From an uncultured Adlercreutzia sp. (GTDB lineage Bacteria > Actinomycetota > Coriobacteriia > Coriobacteriales > Eggerthellaceae): DNA of 64,000 bases. Shown piece after piece: positions 1 to 13,800 of the stretch. Below the pieces are notes generated by a model. It was not told the origin of the DNA. It saw only the letters and a program-made list of their open reading frames with translations, and did no database searches. The DNA lies in the NCBI GenBank assembly GCA_910585575.1, contig CAJUFS010000001.1:52311-116310 (forward strand), read 5' to 3'. Numbering within the stretch: position 1 is the first letter of the stretch; each line of letters opens with the position of its first letter. Made by a program: the position numbers and the translations under genes.

Positions 1-3000
1 CTGTACAACAACATCAAGTACGATCCGACGTTCCTCGAGCAGTTCGGTATGGACAACAACTGGATCGAGCACGAGAGCCTGTTCGTGCCCTCGACGGAAA
101 AGGATGCTTGGCAGTACAACCAGAACCCCTGGTTCGCCGCCACCATCCTGAACAATGCCGATGCGCTCGACCCGACGGAGTACACCGACATCATCGAGGC
201 TCAGGGCAACCTGAAGCATGCCAAGCTGGTGTACGCGCTGCACCTGCCCAGCCAGGTGACGTTCTACGACGACCGCATGCTTACCGACGACAAGGAGCTG
301 GCGCAGAGGGACAAGAAGAACTACAAATGGATCGGCCAGGATGCCACCTTGGGCTACACCGATGACGACTACGCCTTCTACGTCGAGCGCACCTACAAGG
401 ACCGTCATGCCACCACGGCCGACCTGACCAAGGAAGAGTGGGTCGTCGACGCTGAGGGCAAGGAGATCAAGGGCGCTACCGAGGCCGACACTGCCAAGGG
501 CCAGGCCGTCATGAAGGTGGAGCGCCTGACGCCCCAGCAGCTGCTGGACAAGGGCTGGACGGTGAAGGTCACCTATCAGCCGAATTACGGCGACAACTCC
601 TACGCCACCACCGGTTCCATCGCCAGCCGCGGCGCCAAGGATAACGCGCACTACGGCAAGGCCGACAAGGACAACCCGCTCGATACTGTGGCCAGCCGCA
701 ACCTTATCAACGACGTGCTCTCCGGCTCGACCGAGGAGAACCAGGGTGTGGGCTCCTACACCACCCAGAAGGCCCATGGCCACGACCAAGAAGTAGTGGT
801 TTTCGAGATTGCCGCGCCCGACGATGCCACCGACTCCGAGTTCGCCGAGTTCGACAGCTTGCTGAACGCCTACTATGCCGGTGCTCACGCCGACGGCTAC
901 CTGGGCTACGGCGATTCCATGACCTTGAAGGTGAAGACGCGCCTGGACAACCTGGGCGACGAGGACACCGCCATGGACGAGAGCCTCTACAACGACGGCG
1001 AGCTGGTCAGCTACAAGGAGCAGATGGCCGCCATCAACGCCTGGGACGGCGATGAGTCGCAGGTGTACGCCACGGCCCACGAGACGAAGCTGAACTGGCT
1101 GTCCGATGACCCGAACGACGCCGCCTGGGATCACATCTACGACGGCACCGGCGAGGGTCTGACTCCGGGCGCCAATACCGGCTTCGGCAAGGATGAGAAC
1201 GGCGACCTCAAGGAAGACGACGTGAAGCCCGGCGCTTCGGCCTCGAAGCCGAAGATGGAGGACATCGCCAAGACCCTCATCGGTACCTCATTCCACGGCC
1301 AGTCGGTTAACCGCTTCTATCGCGCCGGCGAGAAGGCCGAGGACCATCAGTACCAGAACCTGAACTACGACCGCGATAAGGACCTGGACGACCTGTACGT
1401 CACGGCCACCTCGGGCACGTTCCGCATCCGCAAGCCTTCGGTCAGCGTTCGCGCCGACACCGAGAAGCTGCGCAGCCTGATCTACAACGCCGACATGAAC
1501 GTGTACACCGGCCAGGACGTGCAGCTGAAGGGCTCCAACAACTTCTACGTCACCCAGGCCATCAACACCGGTGGTGCCGTGAATACCTTCATGGTGGACT
1601 GGCAGGTGCCCTTCTGGGCCACGTCCGGAGTGAACGCGGGCGACAACGCCATGACCGTGCACAACGCTCCCTTCGAGTCGAAGGAGTACGCGCTCGGCCG
1701 TATTCGCTCGTCGTTCCAGAGCGTGTCCACTGGCGTGTGGGAGGTGCCTGGCAGCGAGTACACCACCAGCTACACCTACAAGGGCCAGCCCATTTCGCTC
1801 ACGAACGGCACCTACACCACCGATATTCCGAAGGTGGACGAGGAGACCGGCGACATCGTCGTTGACGACGAGGGCAATACCGTCATGGTACCCATGACCT
1901 TCCACCCCGACGCCACGGGCAACATGGTGGATGAGAACGGCGTGGTGGACCTCGACTTCGCCGTGAAGCGCACCGGCACTAACAAGGCTGCCGAGACGGA
2001 GACCCAGCTGCGCCTGTTCATGTTCGCCCGCGTGGTGTCCGTGGATCGCAACGAGGCCGTCAGCGCCTACAACGAGCAGAACGGCCCGTTGTACAACGAC
2101 CATGAGAACTTCGCCCTGGCTGGCTCCGACGCCGACCGCGACTACTGGTACGGCGAGGACGATCTGAACGAGATCGGCGACTCCACCGACGGCAACACGG
2201 CGGTGCAGCAGCGCTGGGTGCAGATCGGCGATGTGAACGGCTACGCTATCTCCGACAAGCGCAACGAGACCATCGACGACTCGTTCCTGGACGACTATCC
2301 GGGCTGCGAGGTGCGCCAGATCCGCTGGGTCATCAAGGCTGTGCCGGCGAGCAACCCGCGCGTGGATGACGACACCCTGTCCACCAAGGTGGCTGTGCCC
2401 CACGGCTTCCGCCTGGACGTGGACGCGGTGGCCGATTCCGACAAGAAGCTCTATGACACCAACGACAAGGAAATTCCCACCCAGGGCAAGCAGGAGGCCG
2501 ACGACTTCGACCCGCTGCGCCTGAATGTGGGCTGGGGCTACCGCACCAACGATGCCGGCAAGGTGCAGATCCTCGACGCCGCCGGCAACTACTATCCGAA
2601 CACGACGGTGTCCATGCAGCCGGGCGTCACCAACGCCGCGCCGATGATCCAGTTCTCGACGTCGCTGGTGAACACGCCGGCCGTGGGCCAGGGTTCGCTG
2701 GCTGGCGCTCCTGAGGCGCCGCCCACCGAGGTGGACCCCGACGTGCACGTGAACCACTTCGTGTCCGCCACGCCGCGCTACGACGACACCAAGTACGTGG
2801 AGACCGAGCGCAGCCGCGCCGGCTTCATCCGTACGCCCGAGAGTCCCGTACTGGCGCTGGAGATCATCCAGGGCTACTACGCCGGCTCCAACAACAACGG
2901 CTACAAGTGGGTCACCGGTGCCTCCACCATCGACAAGGGCTCGTCGCGCATGATGCGCTACAAGATCATCCTGTCGAACCTGTCCGACAAGCAGATGAAG

Positions 3001-4800
3001 GCCCTGGGATTCAAGGGCTACGATCAGGACTACTGCGCCAATCCGCAGATCTCCCAGATCCTGCCCTTCATCGAGGGCTTCGGCGCCTCGGTGGATATGG
3101 ACGACACCAAGCTGAACTACGTCCCGTACCAGCAGATTCTGGACGACTGGAATCTGCCGGAGGGCGAGAAGAAGAAGTACGACTGGTTTGACTGGGGCTA
3201 CGAGTCCCAGGCCGCGGGCAAGAAGGGCCATCCGAATCTGGACGGCAAGACGCCCATGTGGACTTACTACGTGGCGGAGATGACCGACTACCTGGAGGTG
3301 GCCGATCCCCTTCTCCAGCAGATCTCTTCCACACCGCGCATGAACCAGCCCTCCATCGGCAGTGCCTTCAACATGGCCGATAAGGCGGCCAGCGTCGAAG
3401 CGGGCTCGAACTACAACCGTAAGATGATGAACTGGCGCTTTACCGGCGAGCAGACCACTAAGGACAAGGAGGACGAGAGCGGCAACATCATCCAGGTGAC
3501 CGAAACCGACCGCGGCATCCTCGATCCGGGTCAGGGCATCGTCATCGAGCTGATCATGCCCATTCAGAAGGAATCCTCCGACATGCTGTTCGAGGACCTG
3601 CTGACTACCGCCGGCTATGGCTACAAGCCGGGCAACTTCAAGCCCTACACGCCCAGCAACACCGACAACGACGGCTCTACCCGCGGCCTGGTGTCCGACA
3701 CCCGCGACGTGAACTTGGACGGCCAGACCAGCCAGTCCATGGTCATGATGCAGCTGAAAGCCCTGGAGTTCACTGAGGACGCCAACGTGTCCTCCACCAA
3801 GACCACCACCTCTCAGATGGAGAACTTGGTGACCGAGCTGACCGGCGGCGCCGCCCCGGTTCCCGAGGGTACGCAGTACAGCTACTACGCAAGCACGGTT
3901 AACCCCGAGCGCGATGACACGAAGGCGCGTCTGTACTCGAACAACGTCATCTACGACATCCTGCCCTTCGAGGGCGATACCGAGATCCACAACGGCGAGT
4001 CGCCCACCCAGCCGAACTACCGTAACTCGCAGTGGGCCGGCTGGCTGAAGGATCTGGACTCCATCAAGGTGAAGCGCTTCAGCTCCGCTGACAAGAATAT
4101 GCCGGCCGATGGCCAGGAGCTGCGTGACGGCTCCGAGGTGAACATCTGGGTCGGCCCCTACGAGAAGGACAGCACGGGCAAGATCAAGCTGGCCGACGTG
4201 GACAAGCTGCTGTGGACCTACAAGTTCATGGAGTGGACCGAGCTGGGCGAGAACTACCCGGAGGATCCCGAGGACGTCATCGAGCACGAGAACTACCGTT
4301 TCGAGGAGTTCCAGAGCGTGCAGTACGGCCGTGCCGACGACAACGGAGACATCGTGCAGTCCGAGGACTCGGTGAAGCGCGGCTACAAGCTGATCAAGCT
4401 CTCCGAGCTGAAGGACTACGTGAAGCTGTATCCCGAAGAGGAAGAGGAGCTGACTCGCGGTCTGCGCGCCATCTGGGCTCAGCCCAAGGCCGAGGACTAC
4501 GTGCGCGAGCGCGGCTACCTGCGCCTGGTCTACGACTTGAAGGCGCCGCTCAACCTGCCCAAGTTCGTGGGTACCAAGACCGGCGATCCGAACGTGGACC
4601 TGTTCACCTCTGTGGACAAGAACACCTACGACTCCATGAACGATGCGGAGAAGGCTGAGCATGACAAGAAGCTGGCCCGTGCCAACGAGATGCGCTCCGT
4701 TATCCAGTGGAACAGCTTCCTGGATCGCGTGAACCAGACCGACTCCAACGACTTCAGCTCGTGGTACTTCGAGGAGAACGTGAAGGCCGGCGCCTTCATC
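1..4800 (+). other. Non-repeat N-proximal region of the giant protein
   Basis: About 1,600 residues rich in Asp, Tyr, Asn and Thr with no SdrD-type signature. In proteins of this class the region ahead of the B repeats is normally the ligand-binding A region, so this part is the best candidate for the adhesive head. I recognise no named domain in it. Confidence 0.4.
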
Positions 4801-7800
4801 GATGCCCCGGACAACCGCGGCTACATCGGCGACTATGTGTGGCTCGATCCCGACTGGTCCGGCACCTCCGAGGACGACACCTTGAGCGCTGACGGCAAGA
4901 AGCTGCAGACGGTGGACGGCAAGCTGGTGGACGAGGACGGCAACCCGGCCACGAGCGCCTACCAGGAATCCCTCAACGGCCGCAAGCTGCTGCGCGGTGT
5001 GGATGCCGAGGGCAACCGCTTCGACAACTCGGTGTACACCGACAAGAACGGCCGCACTCAGAACCGCTTGACCGACCTGGACTACGACCTTGAGGCCGAC
5101 GATCCGGGTATCAACGGCGTGAAGGTGGAGCTGCTGAACGAGTACGGCGTCCCCGTGAACCGTGACGGCGAGGCCACGCGCCTGATGAACAACCAGTCCA
5201 CGGGCTGGCAGGACCGCTGGGTCGTGTGCAACGCCCGTACCGGCGAGCCCGAGCGCGACTTCCTTGGCAACCTCATCAACGCCGACTCTGGCGCGCCCTA
5301 CACGTTCACCACGGAAACCGACTACTACGGCAACCCCGGCTACTACATCTTCTCCGACCTGGAGCCCGGTCGCTATCGCCTGCGCTTCACCTTCCCGGAG
5401 GAGTACTACAACTACTCGCCCACGCAGAAGTCCATCGGCCAGGCCGACCTGTACGCCAATGCCGATGACAAGGACCTGACCGTCGAGCGCATCGAGGCCG
5501 ATCACGCCAATGGCGTCGACGCGGCCCTGGTGGTTACCACGAGCACCATCAATGTGGAGCCTGTGGCCTACGACCAGTCGAAGGTGGGCGTGGACCAGCG
5601 CCGTGCCGATGCGGTGCACGCGGCCTACGACCAGAAGATGACCTCCATGAAGCTGGGCATCGCCCAGGGTGTCACCTTCGAGGGCGTTACCTACCGCGAC
5701 GACATTCTGGCTGACGGCACTCCCGAGGAGGACATCCAGATCAACTCGCTGCTGGATTCCGTGGGCGTGGGCACTGGCGACACGGAGAGCCAGATGCAGG
5801 GTGCTACGGCCACGCCGGAGAAGCGCCTCGAGGGCATCCGCGTGAACGTTTACGAGTACAACAACGGCTCCATCTCCTCGAGCCTGGCCACCGACGCCGA
5901 CGGCGACGCGGCCACCCTGGTGACCGACGAGACCGGCTTCTTCCGCTTCCGTTTGAAGGCCGGCAAGACCTATATCATCAAGACCTCCGAGACCGTGGCC
6001 AACCGCCTGATCAAGCCCACGCTGAACACGTGGACCTCGGATGCCCTGAAGTACCAGAAGGACGGCTTCTACTACAACGACTCCTACGTGCTGGTGGCCG
6101 ACAACGACCTGCGCTACGTGTCCGGCTCGGCCCGTACCTACCCGCTGACGGCCACGCTGCCGCTGGACGAGGAAGGCAAGGTAATCTACGAGGATCCGGC
6201 CAACAAATGGAAGGGCTACGAGCGCCAGGATAAGCTGGCCCTGGGCTACGTCGACGGCACCAAGGGCTACCTGGGCAACAATGTGTGGAACGATGCCAAC
6301 TACGACGGCGTCCAGCAGGACGACGAGGCCGGCATCGGCCAGGGCCCCGAGAACGGCGGCGTGAAGGTGAAGCTGGAGACGTGGTACTACGCTCCGGTGG
6401 AGTCCACGGTGAAATATGTGCAGAAGACGGTGGACGGCCAGCCCCAGTGGAAGATGACCGCCGACGGCAAGTACCCGGTGGAGGACGAGAACGGTAACAA
6501 GACCCCCATCATGGAGTGGGTCATGGAGGATTCCGCCGAGTGGGCCTGGCAGCTGTATCCTGGCGATGAGCTGCGTGAGGCCTACACGGGCGATGCCGCC
6601 GCTGCGGGCACCTACCTGTTCCGCGACGTGTCCACCTACGTGGTCGATCCGCGCGACACCCGCAACGTGGGCGACGACTACAAGACCAAGCGTCTGGCGG
6701 GCTACCGTCTGCGCATCGACCAGGACGACCTGAACGCCCTGGATGAGGACTACGCCATTACCGTGCGCAATGCTTTCAGCACTGACAACGAGGGCAACCT
6801 CGGCCAGTCCATCGACTCCGATTCCGATGTGATGACCAAGCCGAAGAAGACGGCAGTGCTGCGTCAGGCCAACGGCACCACTACGAAGTACGCCGACGGC
6901 AATGAGTACTACTATCAGGACGAGGACGGCTCCTATAAGCTGGTCACGGCCAGTACGCCCGAGGGCACCCGCTACGTGAAGGTTCACGACGCCGACAAGA
7001 ACCGCGACCTGTACGTCGAGGCGCGCGATATTCCCGTGTCCAATGTGGCCACCGATATCGACAACCAGCCGCTGGTATACCAGAACCCCGACGGTACCAA
7101 CACCTCGGTCAAGCTGAACGAGAACGGCAAGCCCATGACCGATGGCACGGGCAACTACGTATACGGCGGCGACGAGGCCTCGACGCTGACCTACTACCTG
7201 AACGAGCCGGGCTCCCAGCACGAGCCGGGCAGCTTCCGTAACGAGTTCATCGTGCTTGCCTCTATCGGCCAGCAGACGGCCTCCGGCAAGCTGGTCGACG
7301 GCTCCGGCGAGGATCTGAAGCCCTTCACCGAGGTAACCGAGCACACGCCGGTAGAGATCACTTACACCACCACCTATCGCAACGAGACCGATCGCGCTCA
7401 GACCATCAGCGTGAACGACCCCTATCCCACGGGCGACAACGTGAAGGTGGGCGCTACCACCTGCAGCCTGAGCGGCGTGGCCGTGAACAAGAACGGCGCG
7501 GACGGCGACGGCAACCCGCAGGTGCAGTTCACCGGCATCAAGCTGAACGCCGGCGAGTCGGTGACGGTTTCGGTGACTTACACCTTCGAGACCGTGAAGA
7601 CCGTGGTGCACGTCGTTACTATCGGCGGCGGCGAGGACGGTGAGATCGAGACGAACACCGTGGCGCACAAGGTCAAGCGTGACCTGGATGCCCTGAAGCC
7701 GGTCATGCCGCTGTTCCAGGCGGGCATGCTGTCCGATTCGAACCGCTTCAAGTACGACGACAACATGAACCCGATCGAGACCATCGAGCCGAGCCGCGTG

Positions 7801-10800
7801 GTGGGCAACTACGTGAAGGCAGACTCGGGTGCGCAGAAGACCTTCGCCCAGGCCGTGAAGGACATCAAGGCTGACGGCCTGACCGTGGGCCGCATCACCT
7901 TCGACGCCACGCCGGGGTACCTGCCTGGCACCGTGGTGAGCCAGATGCCCAACCCCGGCCTGAAGAAGCATGACAACGCGCCGGTGAACCTGGTCATCGC
8001 CGGTTCGGCGGATAGCATTGGCGGTGCCACCTACGATGCCTACGACAATATGCTCACTTTGGGCACCGTGGACGGCGTGGCTCTGCCCGTGAACCGTTAC
8101 GAGGACACCGATGCGGCCGAGACGGCGCTGAACGACCTGTGGAACCAGGTAACCAGCTTGAACCGCCTGATTCCCAAGCAGCCGTCGCTGCCGCCCGTGC
8201 CCATCAACAGCAAGGCCGAGGAAGAGGCGCTGAATGCCATCGATCCGAACGCGGGCAACCTGAACCTGCAGATTCCGCGTGTGTACGGCCCGAACCATGA
8301 GAAGTACAGCAAGGAAAACTACATCGACAAGATCACTGTTCAGGATCCTGACAACATCACCGAGCTCGAGTGGGAGGCCGCCGAGGCCAAGGGCATGCAG
8401 GCCTGGGCCTCCGATTGGGCCGATTTCCTGGCCAAGTGGGGACCGATTCTGGGCTTCTGCTACTACGACGTGAACGAGGAGCTGGTGGCCATCCAGACCA
8501 ACTCCGAGCAGACGAACCATTACGTGCAGCCTTACAACGCCAAGGGCATCATCATGTCCGCCGATAGCGAGATCAACTCGTACCTCACCTACGAGGCAGC
8601 CTACAAGGGCGACAAGGACTTCGAGTACACTCTGAACGAGGCCGATCCCGAGGTGGCCGGCAGCAAGACGCGCAAGGCCACGCTGCCCGACTTCCCCGGC
8701 TACGACGCCATTTACAAGAAGCTGAAGACGGACTACGATGCCGCTTTGGCGCGCTACAACGCGGCCAAGGCCATCTACGACACGCTGAACGACGAGTACA
8801 ACTCCTATAAGGCCAAGATGCGCATCTACCTGGCCGAGAAGCTCGAGTACGAGTCTGAGGAAGACTACGGCTCCGGCAAGATGCTGTTCACGGACGATGA
8901 GGCCCAGACTGTCAACCCCACGGTGTACGACCTGGGCGACGCGGCCCGTCTGTACAACTGGGACGCTGGCCTGGTGCCGGTGCCGCGCTCCAGCATCACC
9001 GGTAAGGTGTGGGACGACTCGTTCTACGAGACCAATGCCAATACCGACGATGCCGCAGCCCGCGACAAGGCTTACAACGGCATTCAGGACGACGGCGAGC
9101 CCGGTCTGGCCGATCAGGAGGTGTACCTGACCCAGTGGTACTACCTGCCCTTCGCCAATTTGAACGGCAACGAGACCGCCGAGGAAGGCGACGAGGAAGC
9201 CGAGACTCCGACGGCCGAGGACTTCCTGTTCCAGACGAAGGATCTGGCCTCGATGGACGCCGACGAGCTGAAGGCCTGTGCGCTGGAGGCCGGCGTGCCC
9301 GAGGACGCCGTTGAGGCTGGCCAGTACGAGGCCGCCGCTGACGGCTCCGGCTTCTGGGTGCGCAACCTGCAGTTCGGCAAGGATAAGCTGACGAGCCACA
9401 CCACCGTGGAGCAGGTGACCGACGAGGACGGCAACCCCGTGGTGGACCCGGAGACCGGCTCCTTCGCCGAGAAGAAGACCGTCACGCCGCGCTCCACCGA
9501 CGCGTGGAATGTGGAAGGGGAGGACGGCGTCATCGCCGTGAAGACTTCCGACGTGCGCCACTATCAGGAGACGGTCACCGAGGGCATGGGCGACGACGCT
9601 CACGACGTGGTCTACGACCGCGTGGACGAGTCGACCCGCGGCGTGTACACCTTCGACAACCTGCCCGCTGCCTACACCAGCGCCGACGGCAGCCATTACC
9701 TGGCCAGCTATCGCGTTGAAGTGGGCGACCTGAAGCTGACGTCCTTTGATGAGGACTCCACGGCTGATGACGAGAAGTGGCTGCTCACTCGTTACCACAA
9801 GACGCTCGATACCGTGGACCCCGCCGATCCGCTGGCTTCCTACGACGTGGACTCCGACGCTACCAGCGAGGTTCCGGCTCATGGCGGTGGCGTGGCCATC
9901 ACTGCTCAGGACACCGTGGTCACCTTGGACGGCACGGCCCATGACGGCGTGCGCGCCCATACCGGTCACATTATCCTGGCGGACAAGGCCAAGAACACGA
10001 AGTACAGCAACATCGATAAGACCACTACGGCCATCGACCTGCAGGCCTCGAAGGTGACGGTGCCCCTGGCCGACATCATTGAGAAGACCGTCGAGGGCGA
10101 CGGCGCGGTCGAGGGCGATTTGCTGGTGCCCACCGATCGCTACATTACCTACGACTGGCTGACCTACAAGCCGCTGCTCGACGAAGAGGGCAACGAGGTG
10201 ATCGATCCGACCACTAAGATGCCCGTGCGCCAGGTGCAGGGCGGCGATGCCGGCGAGATCAAGCCGCCGACGCAGCGCATTTCCGGCGTGGTGTTCAATG
10301 ATGTGGACAACGACGGCCTGAACGGCACCGTTGCCGCGGGCGAGACTGACACCGTGGTCGATCAGCCGGTGGCCGGTGCCCAGCTGACGCTCGAGCGCTA
10401 CTACACCCTGGCTGAGGGCACCGAGGCCGACGATGCTGCGGTGGTGGGCAACGGCTGGCACGCCGATCCCACTTGGGCCACGGCCGAGGCCGTCGAGGCC
10501 TACGAGACCGATCCCACCGTGGGGCTGCCCGGCGACAACCACTACGGCTCCTATGAGGCCGAGGCCGACGAGGAGGCCATGTACTACCGTTACGTGACCA
10601 ACCCCAACGGTGAGGGCGGTTCGTACGTGGCCATGACTCAGGACGATTTGGAGGCGCTGTTCGCCGGCGGCAATACGAGCGCCGAGGCCTTCGAACAGAT
10701 CGAGGCTCCCGGCCCCGGCACCAACGGCAAGTACGAGCCGCTCGAGCTGGTGAAGTACGCCGACGGCACCATCTGCCCGCGCATCGAGACTGTTACCTAC

Positions 10801-13800
10801 TACGAGAAGGTGGCCGGCACCGACGGCGCCGCCGATAGCTACCGCGCCCTGTCCGAGGCCGAGTTGCAGGCGAAGTTCAGCGCCGAGGTGGCCGAGGTTT
10901 CGGCCTGGGCCAAGAAGAACCCCGCTGCCGACGATGCCGATGCGGAGTACGAGCCCGTGCTGCTGGTGCGCAACGCCATGGGCATCGCGGTGCCGAAGAC
11001 CTCGGAGGTCGAGGGCACCCACAATGCGCTCACCCTGGCCGATGGCTCCTATGAGTTCACGAACTTGAAGAGCCAGGGCTGGCTGTCCTTCGACGAGGAC
11101 GGCAACGTGGTGGCCGACGGCACCGAGGGCGCTACGGCGAAGCTCGTGGTGTTCGGCTACCGTGTGCGCCTGACCGAGGCCGACTGGTGGAACCGCTACT
11201 GGGGCACGGCCAAGTACCTGCAGGGCGCCAGCTATGTGCCGGAGTCCGACGACTACCTGGCCGACTCCGATCTGGTGCATCGCGACGGCTACCTGATGAG
11301 CGGTACGGCCGAGGGCACCGACGCCGAGGGCAATACCGTGGCCGACTCCATGGAGTACACGGTGCTGCTGAATGTGGAGACCGCCGATACGCCGTCCGCC
11401 AACAAGCGCAAGGCCGGCAACCCCGACAACCCGAACCAGAACTCTCAGGACCGCTACGGCACTAATGATCGCTACGGCGAGAATGCTGTGGCCACCGTGC
11501 TGACCACCAACGCTGCCCGCGAGCTGGCCAACGCCGCCGCTGGCATGGGCGTGGCCACGCAGGACGACGGCGAGGGCGCCGACGACGCGCTGGACACCAG
11601 CTTCCATCCGGTGCTCACCTACGACCTGGCCCGCGGCGCCGACCGCGCCGGCAACGACGCCGGCCTGCGCGAGCCCGTGCAGCAGAAGATCGCCGGTCGT
11701 GTGTTCCAGGACGCCGACTACGACGGCACCCTGAACCATACGCCCACGGCGAATGAGACCGAGGGCGAAGAGGCTGCGCCGGCGGTTACCACCGATCGGG
11801 GCATGGCTGGCAAGCGCGTCATCCTGAAGCAGTGGTACTTCAAGCCCGTTACCGAGACCGTTACCGAAGAAGTGGACGGCGTCGAGACCGAGGTGGAGAA
11901 AACTGCCTGGAAGTGGGTGCAGAACAAGAACTTCGGCAACGATGCCTACACGGTGGCCGAGAACCTGGTTACCTACGAGAGCAAGACCGTGACCAATGCC
12001 GACGGCACCACGTCCGAGGTATCGGTGGTGAAGGAGTCCGAGAATGCGGCCTATGCCGACGGCCTGACCACCATCATCCCGAACGCCACCTACGTGGAGG
12101 GCGAGGGCGTGTCCGTGCTGACCGATGCCGACAGCTTCGGCGACGATGATACGCAGCTCACCGTGGCCGGCGACTACCTGTTCGATCGTCTGCCCGCTCG
12201 CTACGTGGAGGCCCGTGTGGCCGGCACGCCGGGCGTGGAGGGCGACGAGGACGAGGGTATCGAGGAGGTGCCCGCTGTCCCCGGCACGCTGGATGCGCCG
12301 GCTGAGGAATGGCTGGCCGGCTACACCGTCGAGGTGCTGGGCGGTGCCGTGGACACCACGAACACCGAGGCCATCCCCGGCCTGCCCGCCACGCTGCTGC
12401 AGACCGACGACGTGGACGACAAGCAGAATTCCAAGGCCATCAGCGCCCTGGCGGCCCAGGCCGACGAGCAGAACTTCGCCGACTACACCGACGGCAACTA
12501 CCCGGTGCGCATGAACGAGCTGACGGTCCAGACCACCGACGGCGCGGGCACCACCGTGAAGGCCACCATGGACGGCAAGATCATTCTGGCCGCCCAGGCT
12601 TCGGCCCAGGCCGCCGCCGAGGGCGCCGAGGCCACGCGCAACGCCGCCACGGGCACCCGTGCCACGGCGGCCACCGAGGCTGCCCGCGGCACCCAGCCCC
12701 AGTACTACGTGAACCAGACCCGCAAGGCTCAGGCCGCTGAGGACGACGAGTACCTGGCCGCCGGCTCCGCTGCCTCCGCCACGGTGGCTCCCACCGATGC
12801 CGAAGGCAACCCGGCCGACCAGACGGTCATCTACGACTGGTCCTGCGGCCGCGACGAGCTGCGCATGCATGCGGGCTTCGGCGAGTACGGCTTCACCACC
12901 ATCTCCGGCAAGCTGTGGCAGGACCAGAACTTCGACGGCATCCTGAATCCCGGCGAGACGGTCATCCCGTCCGGCAAGCTGGCCATCACCCAGTGGTTCT
13001 ACGTCACCGACGAGAAGCTCATCGCTGCCTTCAAGGCCGACGAGGACAACTTCGAGGTGGACGAGATCACCAACACGCTGAGCCGCGAGGCCGATGGCAC
13101 GCCGAAGGACACCGAGGCCGGTGCCTGGGTGCGCGTGAAGAACGCCGGCACCGAGGGCGCCCGCTCCACCTTCACCCGTCCCGAGGCCCTGACCGACCCG
13201 ACCACGGGCGTGTACAAGTTCGAGAAGCTGCCGAGCTACGTGTACCTGGCCGGCGACGTAACCGAGGCCGGCACCGACGAGGAAGGGGAGGAGACCGCCG
13301 CCGCCAACACCCTGCGCGTGCTGCAGCCCAATGACACCGACCTCACCGAGATGCTCGAGGCCAACGAGGTGGCCCTGGACAAGCTGTTCATGACCGCCTA
13401 CCGCATCACCTTGTCCGAGGTGGCGCCGAACTACGCGCTGACTACCTTGCATGTGGGCGTGAACATCGGCGACAAGACCTTGGGAGACCTGTCCACCATC
13501 ACCCAGAACGGCGCGGCCCTGGAGGATTCCGACTCCGACGCCTTCCGTCCGAACCCCAACGGTGACCGTGTCATCCAGGTGGTGGAGGAGTACTTCGACA
13601 ACTCCTTCGACGGCGAGAACACCTTTGAGGAGTACGAGGAGAACACCCAGCACAAGTACGGTGACGACGACCGTGCCCAGGCCGTGGAAGACGCCACGCC
13701 GAACGTCAACGGCACCGGCACCGTGCAGAAGAGCCTGTGGCGCACCGACGGCTACGTCATCGTGGCCGCCCGCGGCGCCGACGGCAACCACTACCTGACC

